64,000 nucleotides of DNA from Pseudomonadota bacterium (lineage in GTDB: Bacteria > Pseudomonadota > Gammaproteobacteria > Burkholderiales > Burkholderiaceae_B). This document shows, in pieces, positions 48,291-57,449 of the stretch. Numbering within the stretch: the first letter of the stretch is position 1; every line of letters starts with the position of its first letter. The position numbers and the translations under genes were made by a program. The stretch lies in the NCBI GenBank assembly GCA_023440825.1, contig JAEXRL010000030.1:301651-365650 (forward strand), written 5' to 3'. The notes beneath the pieces are model-generated. The model was not told where the DNA came from, did no database searches, and saw only the letters and a program-made list of their open reading frames with translations.

Positions 48291-50774
48291 GTGCGGGGAC
48301 GTTTACACATACTGGCATTTTTGTTCGGCGTGGGCTGGGTGCACACCTGGTCGGATGTTGAGCACAGGCTTGGGCTGTACCTATGCCTAGCGTGTACTGG
48401 CCTGAGCATACTTTGGTCTTGGCGTCGTCAGTGGGCGACTGCTCTGTGCCTGTGCACCTTACTCTCTGCCTTTTTGTTGGGCGCGGCTTACCTTAGTACG
48501 CTGGCGTACTGGCGCTTGCAAGCCTTTATCCCGGCTGCTGATATCAATAAGGTCAGTAAAGTGCAGGTGCTCATTACCTCGTTGGCTCGCTTACGCCCCG
48601 ACTCGCGCCAATTTCATGCGCGTGTCTTGCAGTCCCAGCCTGAAGGCTTGCCAGAAAATATACTGCTGCACTGGTCGGCACCTGGGCGCAAGGGGCCGTA
48701 TAGCGTGGCACAGCATTACGATTTCCCCGAGCTCAAGCCCGGCCAGCTGTGGTCCATGAGCGTGCTTGTTAAGCCTGTGCATGGTGCGCGTAATCCGCAT
48801 GCCTTTGATTACGAACAACATCTGTTTGCGCAAGGGGTACGTGTTTTGGCTAGTGTGCGAGGTCAGCCTGAGCTGCTGGGAGAACCTATGGGATGGAATG
48901 TGGGTATCTGGGCACAGCGCTGGCGTTATCAGGTACGTCAAAATATGTTGTCCTATGTCGGTACGCATCGCTATGGTGGCGTATTACTGGCACTGGCAAT
49001 GGGAGACCAAGCCAGCATTCATCCTCCAGACTGGGAATTGTTCAACCGTGCAGGCTTAACGCACCTGGTGTCTATCAGTGGTGCTCACGTTACCTTGATT
49101 GCGGTGCTGCTTGCAGCCTTGGTTTCCTATGTTTGGCGCCGTTTAAGTTGGCGTGGACGTACATGGGCTGAGTATTACCCTGCGCAGCACGCGGCCTCCT
49201 GGGCAGGGCTGCTCACGGCGTTTCTGTATTGCATATTGGCCGGTTGGGGAGTGCCAGCCCAACGTACGTTTTTGATGTTGCTCGTCCTGGTCTTGGCACG
49301 CTTGTCGGGCATGGTGCTCGGGCCTGCCCGGGTTTTGCTTCTGGCCGCTTGGCTTGTTGTGCTGTGGGATCCTTGGGCCTTGTTAAGCAGTGGGTTTTAT
49401 TTGTCGTTTGCAGCAGTCGCAATCTTGCTATTTCGCAGTTATTGGCAAGGGTTGCCCTTAAAGCGCTACGTCAGTTGGCGACGCTTTGGCCACAATCTGC
49501 ATCGCACTGTGTTGCTTCAACTGCTGATTACCGTGGCCTTGTTTCCCTTGCTGGCGTATTTATTTCACGAAATATCCCTGGTTTCACCCTTGACCAATGC
49601 CTATGCAATTCCATTGATAGGGAGCGTACTGACGCCTATGGCTTTGCTGCTGGCTTTTTTGGCCAGTGTGCCCGGCCTCAGTTATCTCGCCTATGGTCTG
49701 GCCGCACTAGCGGATTTTTTATTGCTCTGGACCATGCATATCACACAGTATCTGGTAAGCAGCAGATGGGCGGCTCGCATTACAGCCGCAGCGCCACTTT
49801 GGCTGATGCTGTGGTCCCTATTGGGTGTGCTGCTAATCAGTCTGCCACGTGGCCTTTGCTCGCGTTTGGCTGGTGTGCTGATTATGCTGCCTGCCTTATT
49901 TTATCGTCCTAAGCTGCCTGCTGACGGGCAGTGGCAGCTAACTGCTCTGGATGTGGGGCAGGGCAGCAGTATTGTGATTCGTACACGCCATCAGACACTG
50001 CTTTACGATGCTGGGGTACGGTATAGCCCGGACTCGGACGAGGGTCTGCGTAGTGTCTTGCCGTATTTTCGCTCTCAGGGCATAAAGCAATTGGATGTGC
50101 TTGTTTTGTCACATGCCGATTTGGATCATGTAGGAGGAGCGAGCAGTGTCTTGCAAAAACTTGCTGTTAAGCAAAGCTGGTCAGGTTTTGATTTGCCCGC
50201 TTTTATTCGGCGTGAAGAACGACTATTAGAACGCGCAGCCGGTACGGTACCGCTACCCATTAATATGGGCGCGTGTCTGGTGGGCGAAAGCTGGGTAGTG
50301 GACGGCGTGCGCTTTGAGTTCATGTGGCCTACCCGTATCGAAAGCGATACGGTGGCGCAATTAGTGGGAAATCAGAAAAACAGCCAAAGCTGCGTATTGT
50401 CTGTGCGGGGCAAATATCACAGTGCCCTATTGCTGGGCGATGTAGGCGTGCCCGAAGAATTACAGATGCTGGCACAGGGTTTGCCTGCACACGACGTTGT
50501 TCTAGTGGGGCACCATGGTTCGCGCAGCTCCTCAGGCCCAGACTTTGTGCATGCAATGCGTGCTGCTTTAGCGATCTCGCAAAATGGACACTGGAACCGT
50601 TTTTCGCATCCAGATAGCCTAGTGCAAGCCCGTTGGGAGCAAGCGGGCAGTGTGTTTTTGCGTACTGACCATGATGGTGCTGTGCAAGTCTATTCTCAGC
50701 CTGATGGGCTGTGGTATCAAAATGAACGCGAGCGTCGTGCCCCCTATTGGGCCTTGCCTAAGCCACCAGCCTAA
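48291..50774 (+). CDS. comEC: DNA internalisation competence protein ComEC/Rec2
   Basis: 827 residues from the GTG at 48291, which has GGAG seven bases upstream. N-terminal region with a DUF4131/OB-like part (about 30-200), a multi-helix competence domain (about 230-500, with LTHLVSISGAHVTLIAVLLA), and a C-terminal metallo-beta-lactamase domain (LTALDVGQGSSIVIRTRHQT, VLSHADLDHVGGASSVLQKL, VLVGHHGSRSSSGPDFV). It forms the inner-membrane channel for single-stranded DNA in natural transformation, and the beta-lactamase-like part probably degrades the non-transported strand. The protein seems intact, so the organism may be naturally competent. It follows tatD and is followed by an alpha/beta hydrolase. 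Confidence 0.93.
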   Translation: MRGRLHILAFLFGVGWVHTWSDVEHRLGLYLCLACTGLSILWSWRRQWATALCLCTLLSAFLLGAAYLSTLAYWRLQAFIPAADINKVSKVQVLITSLARLRPDSRQFHARVLQSQPEGLPENILLHWSAPGRKGPYSVAQHYDFPELKPGQLWSMSVLVKPVHGARNPHAFDYEQHLFAQGVRVLASVRGQPELLGEPMGWNVGIWAQRWRYQVRQNMLSYVGTHRYGGVLLALAMGDQASIHPPDWELFNRAGLTHLVSISGAHVTLIAVLLAALVSYVWRRLSWRGRTWAEYYPAQHAASWAGLLTAFLYCILAGWGVPAQRTFLMLLVLVLARLSGMVLGPARVLLLAAWLVVLWDPWALLSSGFYLSFAAVAILLFRSYWQGLPLKRYVSWRRFGHNLHRTVLLQLLITVALFPLLAYLFHEISLVSPLTNAYAIPLIGSVLTPMALLLAFLASVPGLSYLAYGLAALADFLLLWTMHITQYLVSSRWAARITAAAPLWLMLWSLLGVLLISLPRGLCSRLAGVLIMLPALFYRPKLPADGQWQLTALDVGQGSSIVIRTRHQTLLYDAGVRYSPDSDEGLRSVLPYFRSQGIKQLDVLVLSHADLDHVGGASSVLQKLAVKQSWSGFDLPAFIRREERLLERAAGTVPLPINMGACLVGESWVVDGVRFEFMWPTRIESDTVAQLVGNQKNSQSCVLSVRGKYHSALLLGDVGVPEELQMLAQGLPAHDVVLVGHHGSRSSSGPDFVHAMRAALAISQNGHWNRFSHPDSLVQARWEQAGSVFLRTDHDGAVQVYSQPDGLWYQNERERRAPYWALPKPPA

Positions 50775-50847
50775 GCGGCTTAACCCCTGTGGCTTTTAAC
50801 AGGCTGCGATACAATGAACGCTGAGCCTCCCCGGTAAAGAGTACATC

Positions 50848-51822
50848 ATGGAACAGGAATACGAGTCTGGCGCTGCGGTGCTGAGTCCCTTAGCGTCAGA
50901 GCCACGCTTAGATTGGGTCATGTGTGCTAGCGTTGGTGGAACACACCGTATGGCATATTGGGAGTGGGGAGATCCGCATAACGATAGGGTCTTGCTCTGC
51001 GTGCATGGTTTAACCGGCAATGGACGGGATTTTGATGCACTTGCCCAGCGCATGTCTGCGCAATACCGAGTGGTAGCGCCGGATATTGTAGGTCGTGGCC
51101 GCTCTGACTGGCTACACGAGCCTGGCGCATACACCGTTATGCAGTATGTGGCCGATATTCTAGTATTGCTGGCCCGTGTAAAGGCGTCTCATCTGGATTG
51201 GGTAGGAACGTCTATGGGCGGGCTGATTGCCTTGGGCTTGCAAGCAGGGCTGTTGGGTCTGGGCGTAACACCACATCAGGCTTCTTTTGAGCTGGGCTTG
51301 CCCGATAGTGCCAGACTGTCATTGGGTAAACTGGTATTAAATGATGTGGGTCCCAGCCTCAACGTACAAGGGATACAGCGCATCGCAGACAATCTGGCAC
51401 AGCAGCCTGTGTTTGACACCTATGCGCAAGTGCTTGCTTACGTTCAAGCCACTGCAGCACGTTTAGGCTTACCCGCTGAGCAGCCTTGGGAACATATCAT
51501 CGCTCATCAATACCGCGAGCGTGAAGGCCGGTGGCATCGGCATTATGACTCCCGTTTAGCTGTGCCGTTTAGGCATCAGGCAGAATCCGATCTACAGCAA
51601 GCCCAAGCCTTGCTGTGGGGGGCGTTCGGCAGTTGGCCCGCCCCTGTGCTGATTTTGCACGGTGTGGAGTCCGACTTGCTCAGTGCTGAACAGGTCGAGC
51701 AGATGCTTAAGGCTCAATCCACTGCGCGCGTCCATCATTTTCCTGGGGTGGGGCATGCGCCTAGCCTGCGCTTGGACACAGAGCTGGATATTATTGAGCG
51801 GTTTTTGTTGGAGAAAGCATGA
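50848..51822 (+). CDS. Alpha/beta-fold hydrolase
   Basis: 324 residues. Oxyanion-hole HGLTGNGRDFDAL near residue 52, nucleophile elbow GTSMGGLIALGL with Ser at about 117, catalytic Asp candidate in VESDLLS near 273 and His in FPGVGHAPSL near 299. The fold is complete, so an esterase or lactonase-type activity is expected, but the substrate is unknown. Its stop overlaps the PHP gene start in an ATGA arrangement, showing translational coupling. This hydrolase is a common neighbour of the PHP protein in Bordetella-type genomes. Confidence 0.85.
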   Translation: MEQEYESGAAVLSPLASEPRLDWVMCASVGGTHRMAYWEWGDPHNDRVLLCVHGLTGNGRDFDALAQRMSAQYRVVAPDIVGRGRSDWLHEPGAYTVMQYVADILVLLARVKASHLDWVGTSMGGLIALGLQAGLLGLGVTPHQASFELGLPDSARLSLGKLVLNDVGPSLNVQGIQRIADNLAQQPVFDTYAQVLAYVQATAARLGLPAEQPWEHIIAHQYREREGRWHRHYDSRLAVPFRHQAESDLQQAQALLWGAFGSWPAPVLILHGVESDLLSAEQVEQMLKAQSTARVHHFPGVGHAPSLRLDTELDIIERFLLEKA

Positions 51823-52664
51823 GTACGAGTTATTTGACTGTCGATTTGCACTGTCACTCCACCCGTTCTGATGGTGTGCTGGAGCCTGCGCAAGTGGCTG
51901 AGCGGGCCTACGAAAACGGGGTGCGTATGTGGTCCTTGACGGATCACGATGAGCTGTCGGGCTTGTCCGAAGCCAGAGACACTGCTGAGCAACTGGGAAT
52001 GCGCTTTATTAATGGTGTGGAAATATCCACCACCTGGGCAGGCATAACAGTGCATATCGTTGGTTTAAACTTTGACGCTGATCATCCGATTTTGAGCAAT
52101 GAGTTGGCGCAACTACGTTCGGGGCGTCTGGAGCGAGCGCACAAAATAGCAGATGCCCTAGCCGAGCAGGGGATAGAGGGCGCCTTTGACGGGGCCCTCG
52201 CGTTTGCCGCCAATCCGGCCATGCTAAGTCGTACTCACTTTGCGCGTTATTTAGTGCAGGCTGGATACTGCGACCATTTGCAAGAAGCGTTTAATCGCTG
52301 GCTGGCTGATGGCAAGCCAGCCAGTGTCGCCATGAAGTGGGCCACGCTTGAACAGGCCGTCAGTTGGATACGTGCAGCAGGGGGTACGCCTGTGATTGCC
52401 CATCCGGGTCGTTATAAATATACTGATCTGCAGTTTCAAAGTTTGTTCGAGCACTTTATCGAGCTCGGAGGGGTAGGCATAGAGGTGCTTACCGGCAGTC
52501 ATACGCCAGAAGATTACGAAACCTATTCCAAGGTCGCCAAGCATTATGGCTTTTTAGTATCTTGTGGCTCCGATTTTCATGGCCCTAGCGAGGGTCGGAT
52601 TGATTTAGGACGCTTGCCACCTTTGCCAGCCGGGCTAGAGCCCGTGTGGAAAGACTGGTGGTAG
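51819..52664 (+). CDS. PHP-domain phosphoesterase, YciV/RNase AM-like
   Basis: 281 residues. PHP motifs: VDLHCHSTRSDGVLEP (HxH plus distal His), SLTDHDELSGL, GVEISTTWAGITVHIVGLNF (Glu and His) and VIAHPGRY plus CGSDFHGPSEG near the C-terminus. These bind the metals of the active site. Characterised relatives hydrolyse 3',5'-nucleotide bisphosphates and trim rRNA or short RNAs 5' to 3' (E. coli RNase AM). Starts inside the stop codon of the upstream alpha/beta hydrolase gene. greB begins 12 bp after its stop, so the three genes may form one transcript. Confidence 0.9.
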   Translation: MSTSYLTVDLHCHSTRSDGVLEPAQVAERAYENGVRMWSLTDHDELSGLSEARDTAEQLGMRFINGVEISTTWAGITVHIVGLNFDADHPILSNELAQLRSGRLERAHKIADALAEQGIEGAFDGALAFAANPAMLSRTHFARYLVQAGYCDHLQEAFNRWLADGKPASVAMKWATLEQAVSWIRAAGGTPVIAHPGRYKYTDLQFQSLFEHFIELGGVGIEVLTGSHTPEDYETYSKVAKHYGFLVSCGSDFHGPSEGRIDLGRLPPLPAGLEPVWKDWW

Positions 52665-52675
52665 CGACAAGAAAA

Positions 52676-53266
52676 ATGAGTAAAGCATTTGTCAAAGAAA
52701 ATGATCAGCAAGATGATGATGATCTGCCCGAAGTGCCGGCCTTGCCAGCGGGGATTAAAAACTACATGACCGTCTTGGGCTACCGGGCTTTACGCGCGGA
52801 GCTAACACACTTGTTAAATACCGAACGTCCTGAAATGGTGCAAGTGGTGTCGTGGGCAGCTTCTAACGGTGATCGATCGGAAAATGGTGATTATTTGTAT
52901 GGAAAAAAGCGCCTACGTGAAATCGACCGTAGAATTCGCTTTTTAACCAAACGCCTAGAGCAGGCCGAGGTGGTCGATCCCGGTTTGCAGCCTAATAAAG
53001 AACAGGTTTTTTTTGGTGCTACGGTCTTGTATAGCGACAAAGCAGGCGAGGAGTTTCGAGTCACCATTGTGGGCGTGGACGAGGCCGAACCTTTGCAAGG
53101 AAAAATTAGCTGGGTGTCGCCAGTTGCTCGTGCTTTGATCAAGTCTTACGAAGGGGATACCGTCGTTTTGCGTACGCCAGCCGGTATGGATGAGCTGGAT
53201 ATACTCGAGGTTTCTTACCCCGAACCCGCGCCACCGGCAGATCCTGCGAGCAGTAGTCCCATTTGA
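52676..53266 (+). CDS. greB: Transcription elongation factor GreB
   Basis: 196 residues from the ATG at 52676; the longer frame upstream overlaps the PHP gene. Residues about 30-105 form the N-terminal coiled coil (GYRALRAELTHLLNTERPEM) and the acidic tip sequence SNGDRSENGDY that enters the polymerase secondary channel to stimulate cleavage of backtracked RNA. The C-terminal FKBP-like part has VTIVGVDEAEPLQGKISW and SPVARALIKSYEGDTVV. The extra acidic N-terminus (QQDDDD) and Pro-rich tail are typical of betaproteobacterial GreB. Followed by a hairpin candidate. Confidence 0.93.
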   Translation: MSKAFVKENDQQDDDDLPEVPALPAGIKNYMTVLGYRALRAELTHLLNTERPEMVQVVSWAASNGDRSENGDYLYGKKRLREIDRRIRFLTKRLEQAEVVDPGLQPNKEQVFFGATVLYSDKAGEEFRVTIVGVDEAEPLQGKISWVSPVARALIKSYEGDTVVLRTPAGMDELDILEVSYPEPAPPADPASSSPI

Positions 53267-53271
53267 GTCAC

Positions 53272-53323
53272 ATGGCGACGCGCTTGGGCCCGCTTTACGG
53301 GTAAAATGTCGCCATTCCTTTTT
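53272..53323 (+). terminator. Branched hairpin after greB / leader of purL
   Basis: ATGGCGAC at 53272-53279 pairs with GTCGCCAT at 53308-53315, with an inner CCCG/CGGG stem, followed by TTTTT at 53319-53323. It lies 5 bp after the greB stop and 25 bp before the purL start. A terminator of greB or a regulatory leader for purL fits equally. Confidence 0.5.
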
Positions 53324-53348
53324 ATTTACTTTAGCCATCAGTCAAACC

Positions 53349-56300
53349 GTGAGCCACATTCTGTCTATTTCTGGGTCCTCCCTTTTGTCCACGTTCCGTC
53401 GTGAGCGCTTGCTAGATCGTCTGGCGCAGTTACAGCTACCTGTTGCCGATATACGCGCTTTGCACGAGTATTATGTCTGGGCAGCAGAAGGTGGCCTGAC
53501 TGAAGCCAGTCAGCAACAACTGTCGCAATTACTCGACGACGGTTTACCCCTTGCTTCTGCCGAGCCGGCCAAAGGCGACTTGGTACTACGTGTTATTCCC
53601 CGTTTGGGCACTATCTCCCCTTGGGCCAGTAAAGCAAGCGATATCGCCCATAATTGCGGTCTTAGCGAGGTGCGTAGAATTGAACGAGGCGTGCGTTATG
53701 TTATTACGCCTCAGCGCGGTCTCTTGGGGGCGAAAACTCTGGATCAAAGCCAGCTAGAGCAAATTGCTGCTGTGCTGCACGATCGCATGACAGAAACCGT
53801 GGTCGGAGCAGACTTCGACGGCCAAGAGCTTTTTGCCGAATTGCCGGGCAAGGCCATGGAAACCGTAGATACCATGGGGCAGGGGCGCGCGGCGCTGGAG
53901 CAGGCTAATCGTGACATGGGCTTGGCCCTGTCGGACGATGAAATCGATTACCTGTTCGAGTCTTTTGAACGCTTACAGCGCAACCCCCACGATGTGGAAC
54001 TGATGATGTTCGCGCAGGCGAATAGTGAGCATTGCCGCCATAAAATTTTTAATGCGCAATGGGTTATTGATGGTCAGCCACAAGGTAATACGCTGTTTGG
54101 CATGATACGCGATACCCATAAGGCTCAGCCCGAGCGTACCGTCGTGGCGTATGCGGATAACGCCGCCATTATGCAAGGCGGAACCGCCACCTTGTTTCAC
54201 TCTGGCGCCAATGATGCGGTAGATGGCCCTGTTTATCAGCGTCACACAGGTTTAGTGCATACGCTCATGAAGGTGGAAACGCATAACCACCCCACTGCGA
54301 TTGCGCCGTTTCCAGGGGCTTCTACCGGCGCTGGCGGAGAAATACGCGACGAAGGAGCCACGGGACGTGGGTCTAAGCCTAAAGCCGGCCTGACAGGCTT
54401 TACGGTCTCCAATTTACGCTTTGATCAGCATCCAGAGCCTTGGGAGCACGATTCACACGGCTTGCCCGATCGTATCGCCAGCCCGCTGGATATCATGATA
54501 GAAGGCCCCTTGGGCGGAGCAGCATTTAATAACGAATTTGGTCGTCCTAACTTGCTGGGGTATTTCCGTACCTACGAGCAAAGTGCAGGCGGACAACGCT
54601 GGGGCTATCACAAGCCCATCATGATTGCCGGTGGCTTGGGTTATATCGACGACAGGCTTACCCATAAAGATCCCTTGCCGGTAGGCGCCTTACTGATTCA
54701 GCTAGGCGGCCCAGGCATGCGTATTGGGATGGGTGGCGGGGCTGCCTCTAGTATGAGCGTAGGCGCTAACCGTGCAGAGCTGGATTTCGACTCTGTGCAG
54801 CGTGGTAACCCTGAAATGGAGCGTCGCGCTCAAGAGGTCATAGACCGATGCTGGCAGCAGGGTGATCAAAACCCAGTCATCGCCATCCATGACGTGGGTG
54901 CAGGCGGTTTGTCTAATGCCTTCCCCGAACTGGTTAACGATGCTGAGCGCGGAGCGATTTTCGAATTACAACGCGTGCCTCTAGAAGAGTCAGGCTTATC
55001 GCCCGCCGAAATCTGGTCCAACGAGTCCCAAGAGCGCTATGTACTGGCTATCCTCGCTGAAGACTTACCACGCTTTCGCCGCATTGCCGAGCGCGAGCGC
55101 TGCCCGTTTGCGGTGGTAGGAGTTGCCACTGAAGAGCGTCAGTTGCGTGTCACGTTTGGCGAAGGCTTGCCTGGTGTAGACGAACAGCACACTCCCAAGC
55201 CTGTATCTGAGCGCCCGGTTGATGTGCCCATGAGCGTCATTTTGGGGAAAACACCCCGCATGGAACGCGATGTACAGCGTTTGCCCGGCGTACAAGAGCC
55301 CCTGGATCTGACCGTGATCAAGCTGGATGAAGCCATACGTCGCGTATTACGTCATCCTACGGTTGCCAACAAAAATTTCTTGATCACCATAGGCGATCGT
55401 TCAGTCGGGGGCCTGTGTAGCCGCGATCAGTTGGTTGGGCCTTGGCAAGTGCCGGTAGCCGACTGTGCCGTCACCTTGGCTGATTTTGAAAGCGTGCGTG
55501 GCGAGGCCATGTCCATGGGCGAACGCACCCCTAGCGCCGTGATCAACGCGCCCGCCTCGGGTCGCATGGCAATCACCGAGGCACTGACCAATCTGGTCGC
55601 CAGCGATGTGCGTGACCTGAAAGACGTCAAACTGTCTGCAAACTGGATGGCCGCTTGCGGCATAGATGGGCAAGATGCTGCCCTGTATGACACTGTGCAG
55701 GCGGTCAGCCTCTGGTGCCAGGAATTAGGGCTATCTATCCCCGTGGGTAAAGACTCCCTGTCCATGAGCACAGGCTGGGAACACGAAGGCCAAGCGCGTA
55801 ATGTGCAGTCTCCTGTTTCCTTAATCGTTACGGCCTTTGCTCAGGTAGGGGATGTGCGCCGTACCTTGACGCCACAATTGCGTACGGATCAGGGCGATAC
55901 AGCGCTAATACTCATAGATTTAGGCATGGGACAAAAGCGCATGGGGGCCTCGGTGCTGGCGCATGCGTTTAATCAAGTGGGCGATACCGTGCCCGATATG
56001 CAGGATGCGCAAAGCCTGCTGGCATTTTTCAAAATCGTTCGTGAGTTGCAAGCGCAAGGGCTGGTATTGGCCTATCACGACCGCTCCGATGGTGGCTTGC
56101 TGGCTACAGTAGCCGAAATGGCCTTTGCTGGGCGTACGGGTGTGTCCATTAACCTGGATATGCTCACCGTAGACCCCTACACAGCCGACTGGGGTGACTA
56201 CAAAATACGTCCCGAGCAGGTGTCGGTACAGCGCGACGAAGCAAGTATCCAGGCCTTGTTTAATGAAGAGGCGGGTGGTGTTATTCAGGTACCTTTGGCT

Positions 56301-57407
56301 CAGCGTGATGCCGTCATGCAAAAACTGCGTGAGGTAGGGCTGTCCGCTCATTCCCATGTGATTGGTAGCCTGAACAATGCAGATCAGATTCAAATCTATC
56401 GCGATGGTGGGTGTATTTATCAGGCTAGCCGAGTAGAGCTGGTTAAAGAATGGAGCGAGGTCAGCCGCAGAATCATGAGCTTGCGTGATAACCCGCTTAC
56501 CGCTCAAGCCGAGTTCGACCTGTGGGACGATGCTCAAGACCCGGGCATGTCCCCGCAGGCCGACTTCAATCCCCAAGAGGACATCGCGGCCCCCTTTATT
56601 GCCACAGGCGCACGCCCACGTATGGCGATCTTGCGCGAGCAAGGTTGCAACAGCCAGGTAGAAATGGCCTGGGCCTTTGATACGGCCGGATTTGAAGCGG
56701 TTGATGTACACATGACAGATCTGCTCACAGGCCGTGTTTCACTCGAAACCATGCAGGGTCTGGTTGCCGTAGGCGGCTTTAGCTATGGTGATGTGCTGGG
56801 TGCAGGCGAGGGTTGGGCAAAAACAATACGCTTTAATCAACTGCTGGCGGATCAGTTCGCTGCCTTCTTCCAACGCGATAACAGCTTTGCGTTGGGTGTG
56901 TGTAACGGTTGCCAGATGATGGCTGCCCTGGCTCCCATGATTCCTGGGGCCGAATTCTGGCCACGTTTTACCCGTAACGTCTCTGAAAAATACGAAGCTC
57001 GCTTTTCCTCAGTGGAAATTGCAGACTCACCGTCCATCTTCTTACAAGGTATGGCCGGTGCCCGTTTGCCAGTGGCTGTTGCTCATGGAGAGGGCTTTGC
57101 GAACTTTAATCGCCAGGGCGATGCCAGTCAGGTAGCCGGTGCAGTGTATTTTGTTGACCACAGTGGCCAACGCACCGAGCGCTATCCCTTAAACCCTAAC
57201 GGCAGCCCTTCGGGCCTGACCGGAGTGACGACTGCTGACGGTCGCTTTACCATTATGATGCCGCACCCAGAGCGCGTTACACGCAATGTCATGATGTCCT
57301 GGGCACCCGAAAAATGGCATGCCCAAGATAACGGTAATGAGTTCGATCATGGTGGCTTTACACCTTGGATGCGTATGTTCCGTAATGCCAGGGTCTGGAT
57401 TGGATAA
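53349..57407 (+). CDS. purL: Phosphoribosylformylglycinamidine synthase (single-chain PurL)
   Basis: 1352 residues from the GTG at 53349 (SHILSISGSSLLSTFRRERL), chosen because the longer frame runs back through greB's end and a hairpin. Converts FGAR, glutamine and ATP to FGAM in purine synthesis. An N-terminal region (1-220) is followed by two AIRS-like ATP domains (NSEHCRHKIFNAQW, ETHNHPTAIAPFPGASTGAG, then IAIHDVGAGGLSNAFPEL) and the C-terminal glutaminase domain with Cys in ALGVCNGCQMMAAL and His/Glu in MMPHPERVTRN. Length matches proteobacterial PurL (about 1295-1350). No strong ribosome binding site is visible before the GTG. guaB follows 42 bp later. Confidence 0.95.
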   Translation: MSHILSISGSSLLSTFRRERLLDRLAQLQLPVADIRALHEYYVWAAEGGLTEASQQQLSQLLDDGLPLASAEPAKGDLVLRVIPRLGTISPWASKASDIAHNCGLSEVRRIERGVRYVITPQRGLLGAKTLDQSQLEQIAAVLHDRMTETVVGADFDGQELFAELPGKAMETVDTMGQGRAALEQANRDMGLALSDDEIDYLFESFERLQRNPHDVELMMFAQANSEHCRHKIFNAQWVIDGQPQGNTLFGMIRDTHKAQPERTVVAYADNAAIMQGGTATLFHSGANDAVDGPVYQRHTGLVHTLMKVETHNHPTAIAPFPGASTGAGGEIRDEGATGRGSKPKAGLTGFTVSNLRFDQHPEPWEHDSHGLPDRIASPLDIMIEGPLGGAAFNNEFGRPNLLGYFRTYEQSAGGQRWGYHKPIMIAGGLGYIDDRLTHKDPLPVGALLIQLGGPGMRIGMGGGAASSMSVGANRAELDFDSVQRGNPEMERRAQEVIDRCWQQGDQNPVIAIHDVGAGGLSNAFPELVNDAERGAIFELQRVPLEESGLSPAEIWSNESQERYVLAILAEDLPRFRRIAERERCPFAVVGVATEERQLRVTFGEGLPGVDEQHTPKPVSERPVDVPMSVILGKTPRMERDVQRLPGVQEPLDLTVIKLDEAIRRVLRHPTVANKNFLITIGDRSVGGLCSRDQLVGPWQVPVADCAVTLADFESVRGEAMSMGERTPSAVINAPASGRMAITEALTNLVASDVRDLKDVKLSANWMAACGIDGQDAALYDTVQAVSLWCQELGLSIPVGKDSLSMSTGWEHEGQARNVQSPVSLIVTAFAQVGDVRRTLTPQLRTDQGDTALILIDLGMGQKRMGASVLAHAFNQVGDTVPDMQDAQSLLAFFKIVRELQAQGLVLAYHDRSDGGLLATVAEMAFAGRTGVSINLDMLTVDPYTADWGDYKIRPEQVSVQRDEASIQALFNEEAGGVIQVPLAQRDAVMQKLREVGLSAHSHVIGSLNNADQIQIYRDGGCIYQASRVELVKEWSEVSRRIMSLRDNPLTAQAEFDLWDDAQDPGMSPQADFNPQEDIAAPFIATGARPRMAILREQGCNSQVEMAWAFDTAGFEAVDVHMTDLLTGRVSLETMQGLVAVGGFSYGDVLGAGEGWAKTIRFNQLLADQFAAFFQRDNSFALGVCNGCQMMAALAPMIPGAEFWPRFTRNVSEKYEARFSSVEIADSPSIFLQGMAGARLPVAVAHGEGFANFNRQGDASQVAGAVYFVDHSGQRTERYPLNPNGSPSGLTGVTTADGRFTIMMPHPERVTRNVMMSWAPEKWHAQDNGNEFDHGGFTPWMRMFRNARVWIG

Positions 57408-57424
57408 ATACTTATGCGTATAAT
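57396..57424 (+). promoter_or_regulatory. Candidate guaB promoter
   Basis: A perfect TATAAT lies at 57419-57424, with TGGATT as a weak -35 17 bp upstream at 57396-57401, inside the last codons of purL. Transcription would begin about 18 bases before the guaB start. Suggests guaB has its own promoter beside read-through from purL. Confidence 0.45.
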
Positions 57425-57449
57425 CCATTTTTGGACGGAGTATTAAAAC

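Noticed and set aside
55920..56711. 263-residue open frame antisense to purL
   Set aside because: It lies wholly inside the conserved purL coding sequence on the other strand, has no recognisable domain and its length follows from purL codon bias.
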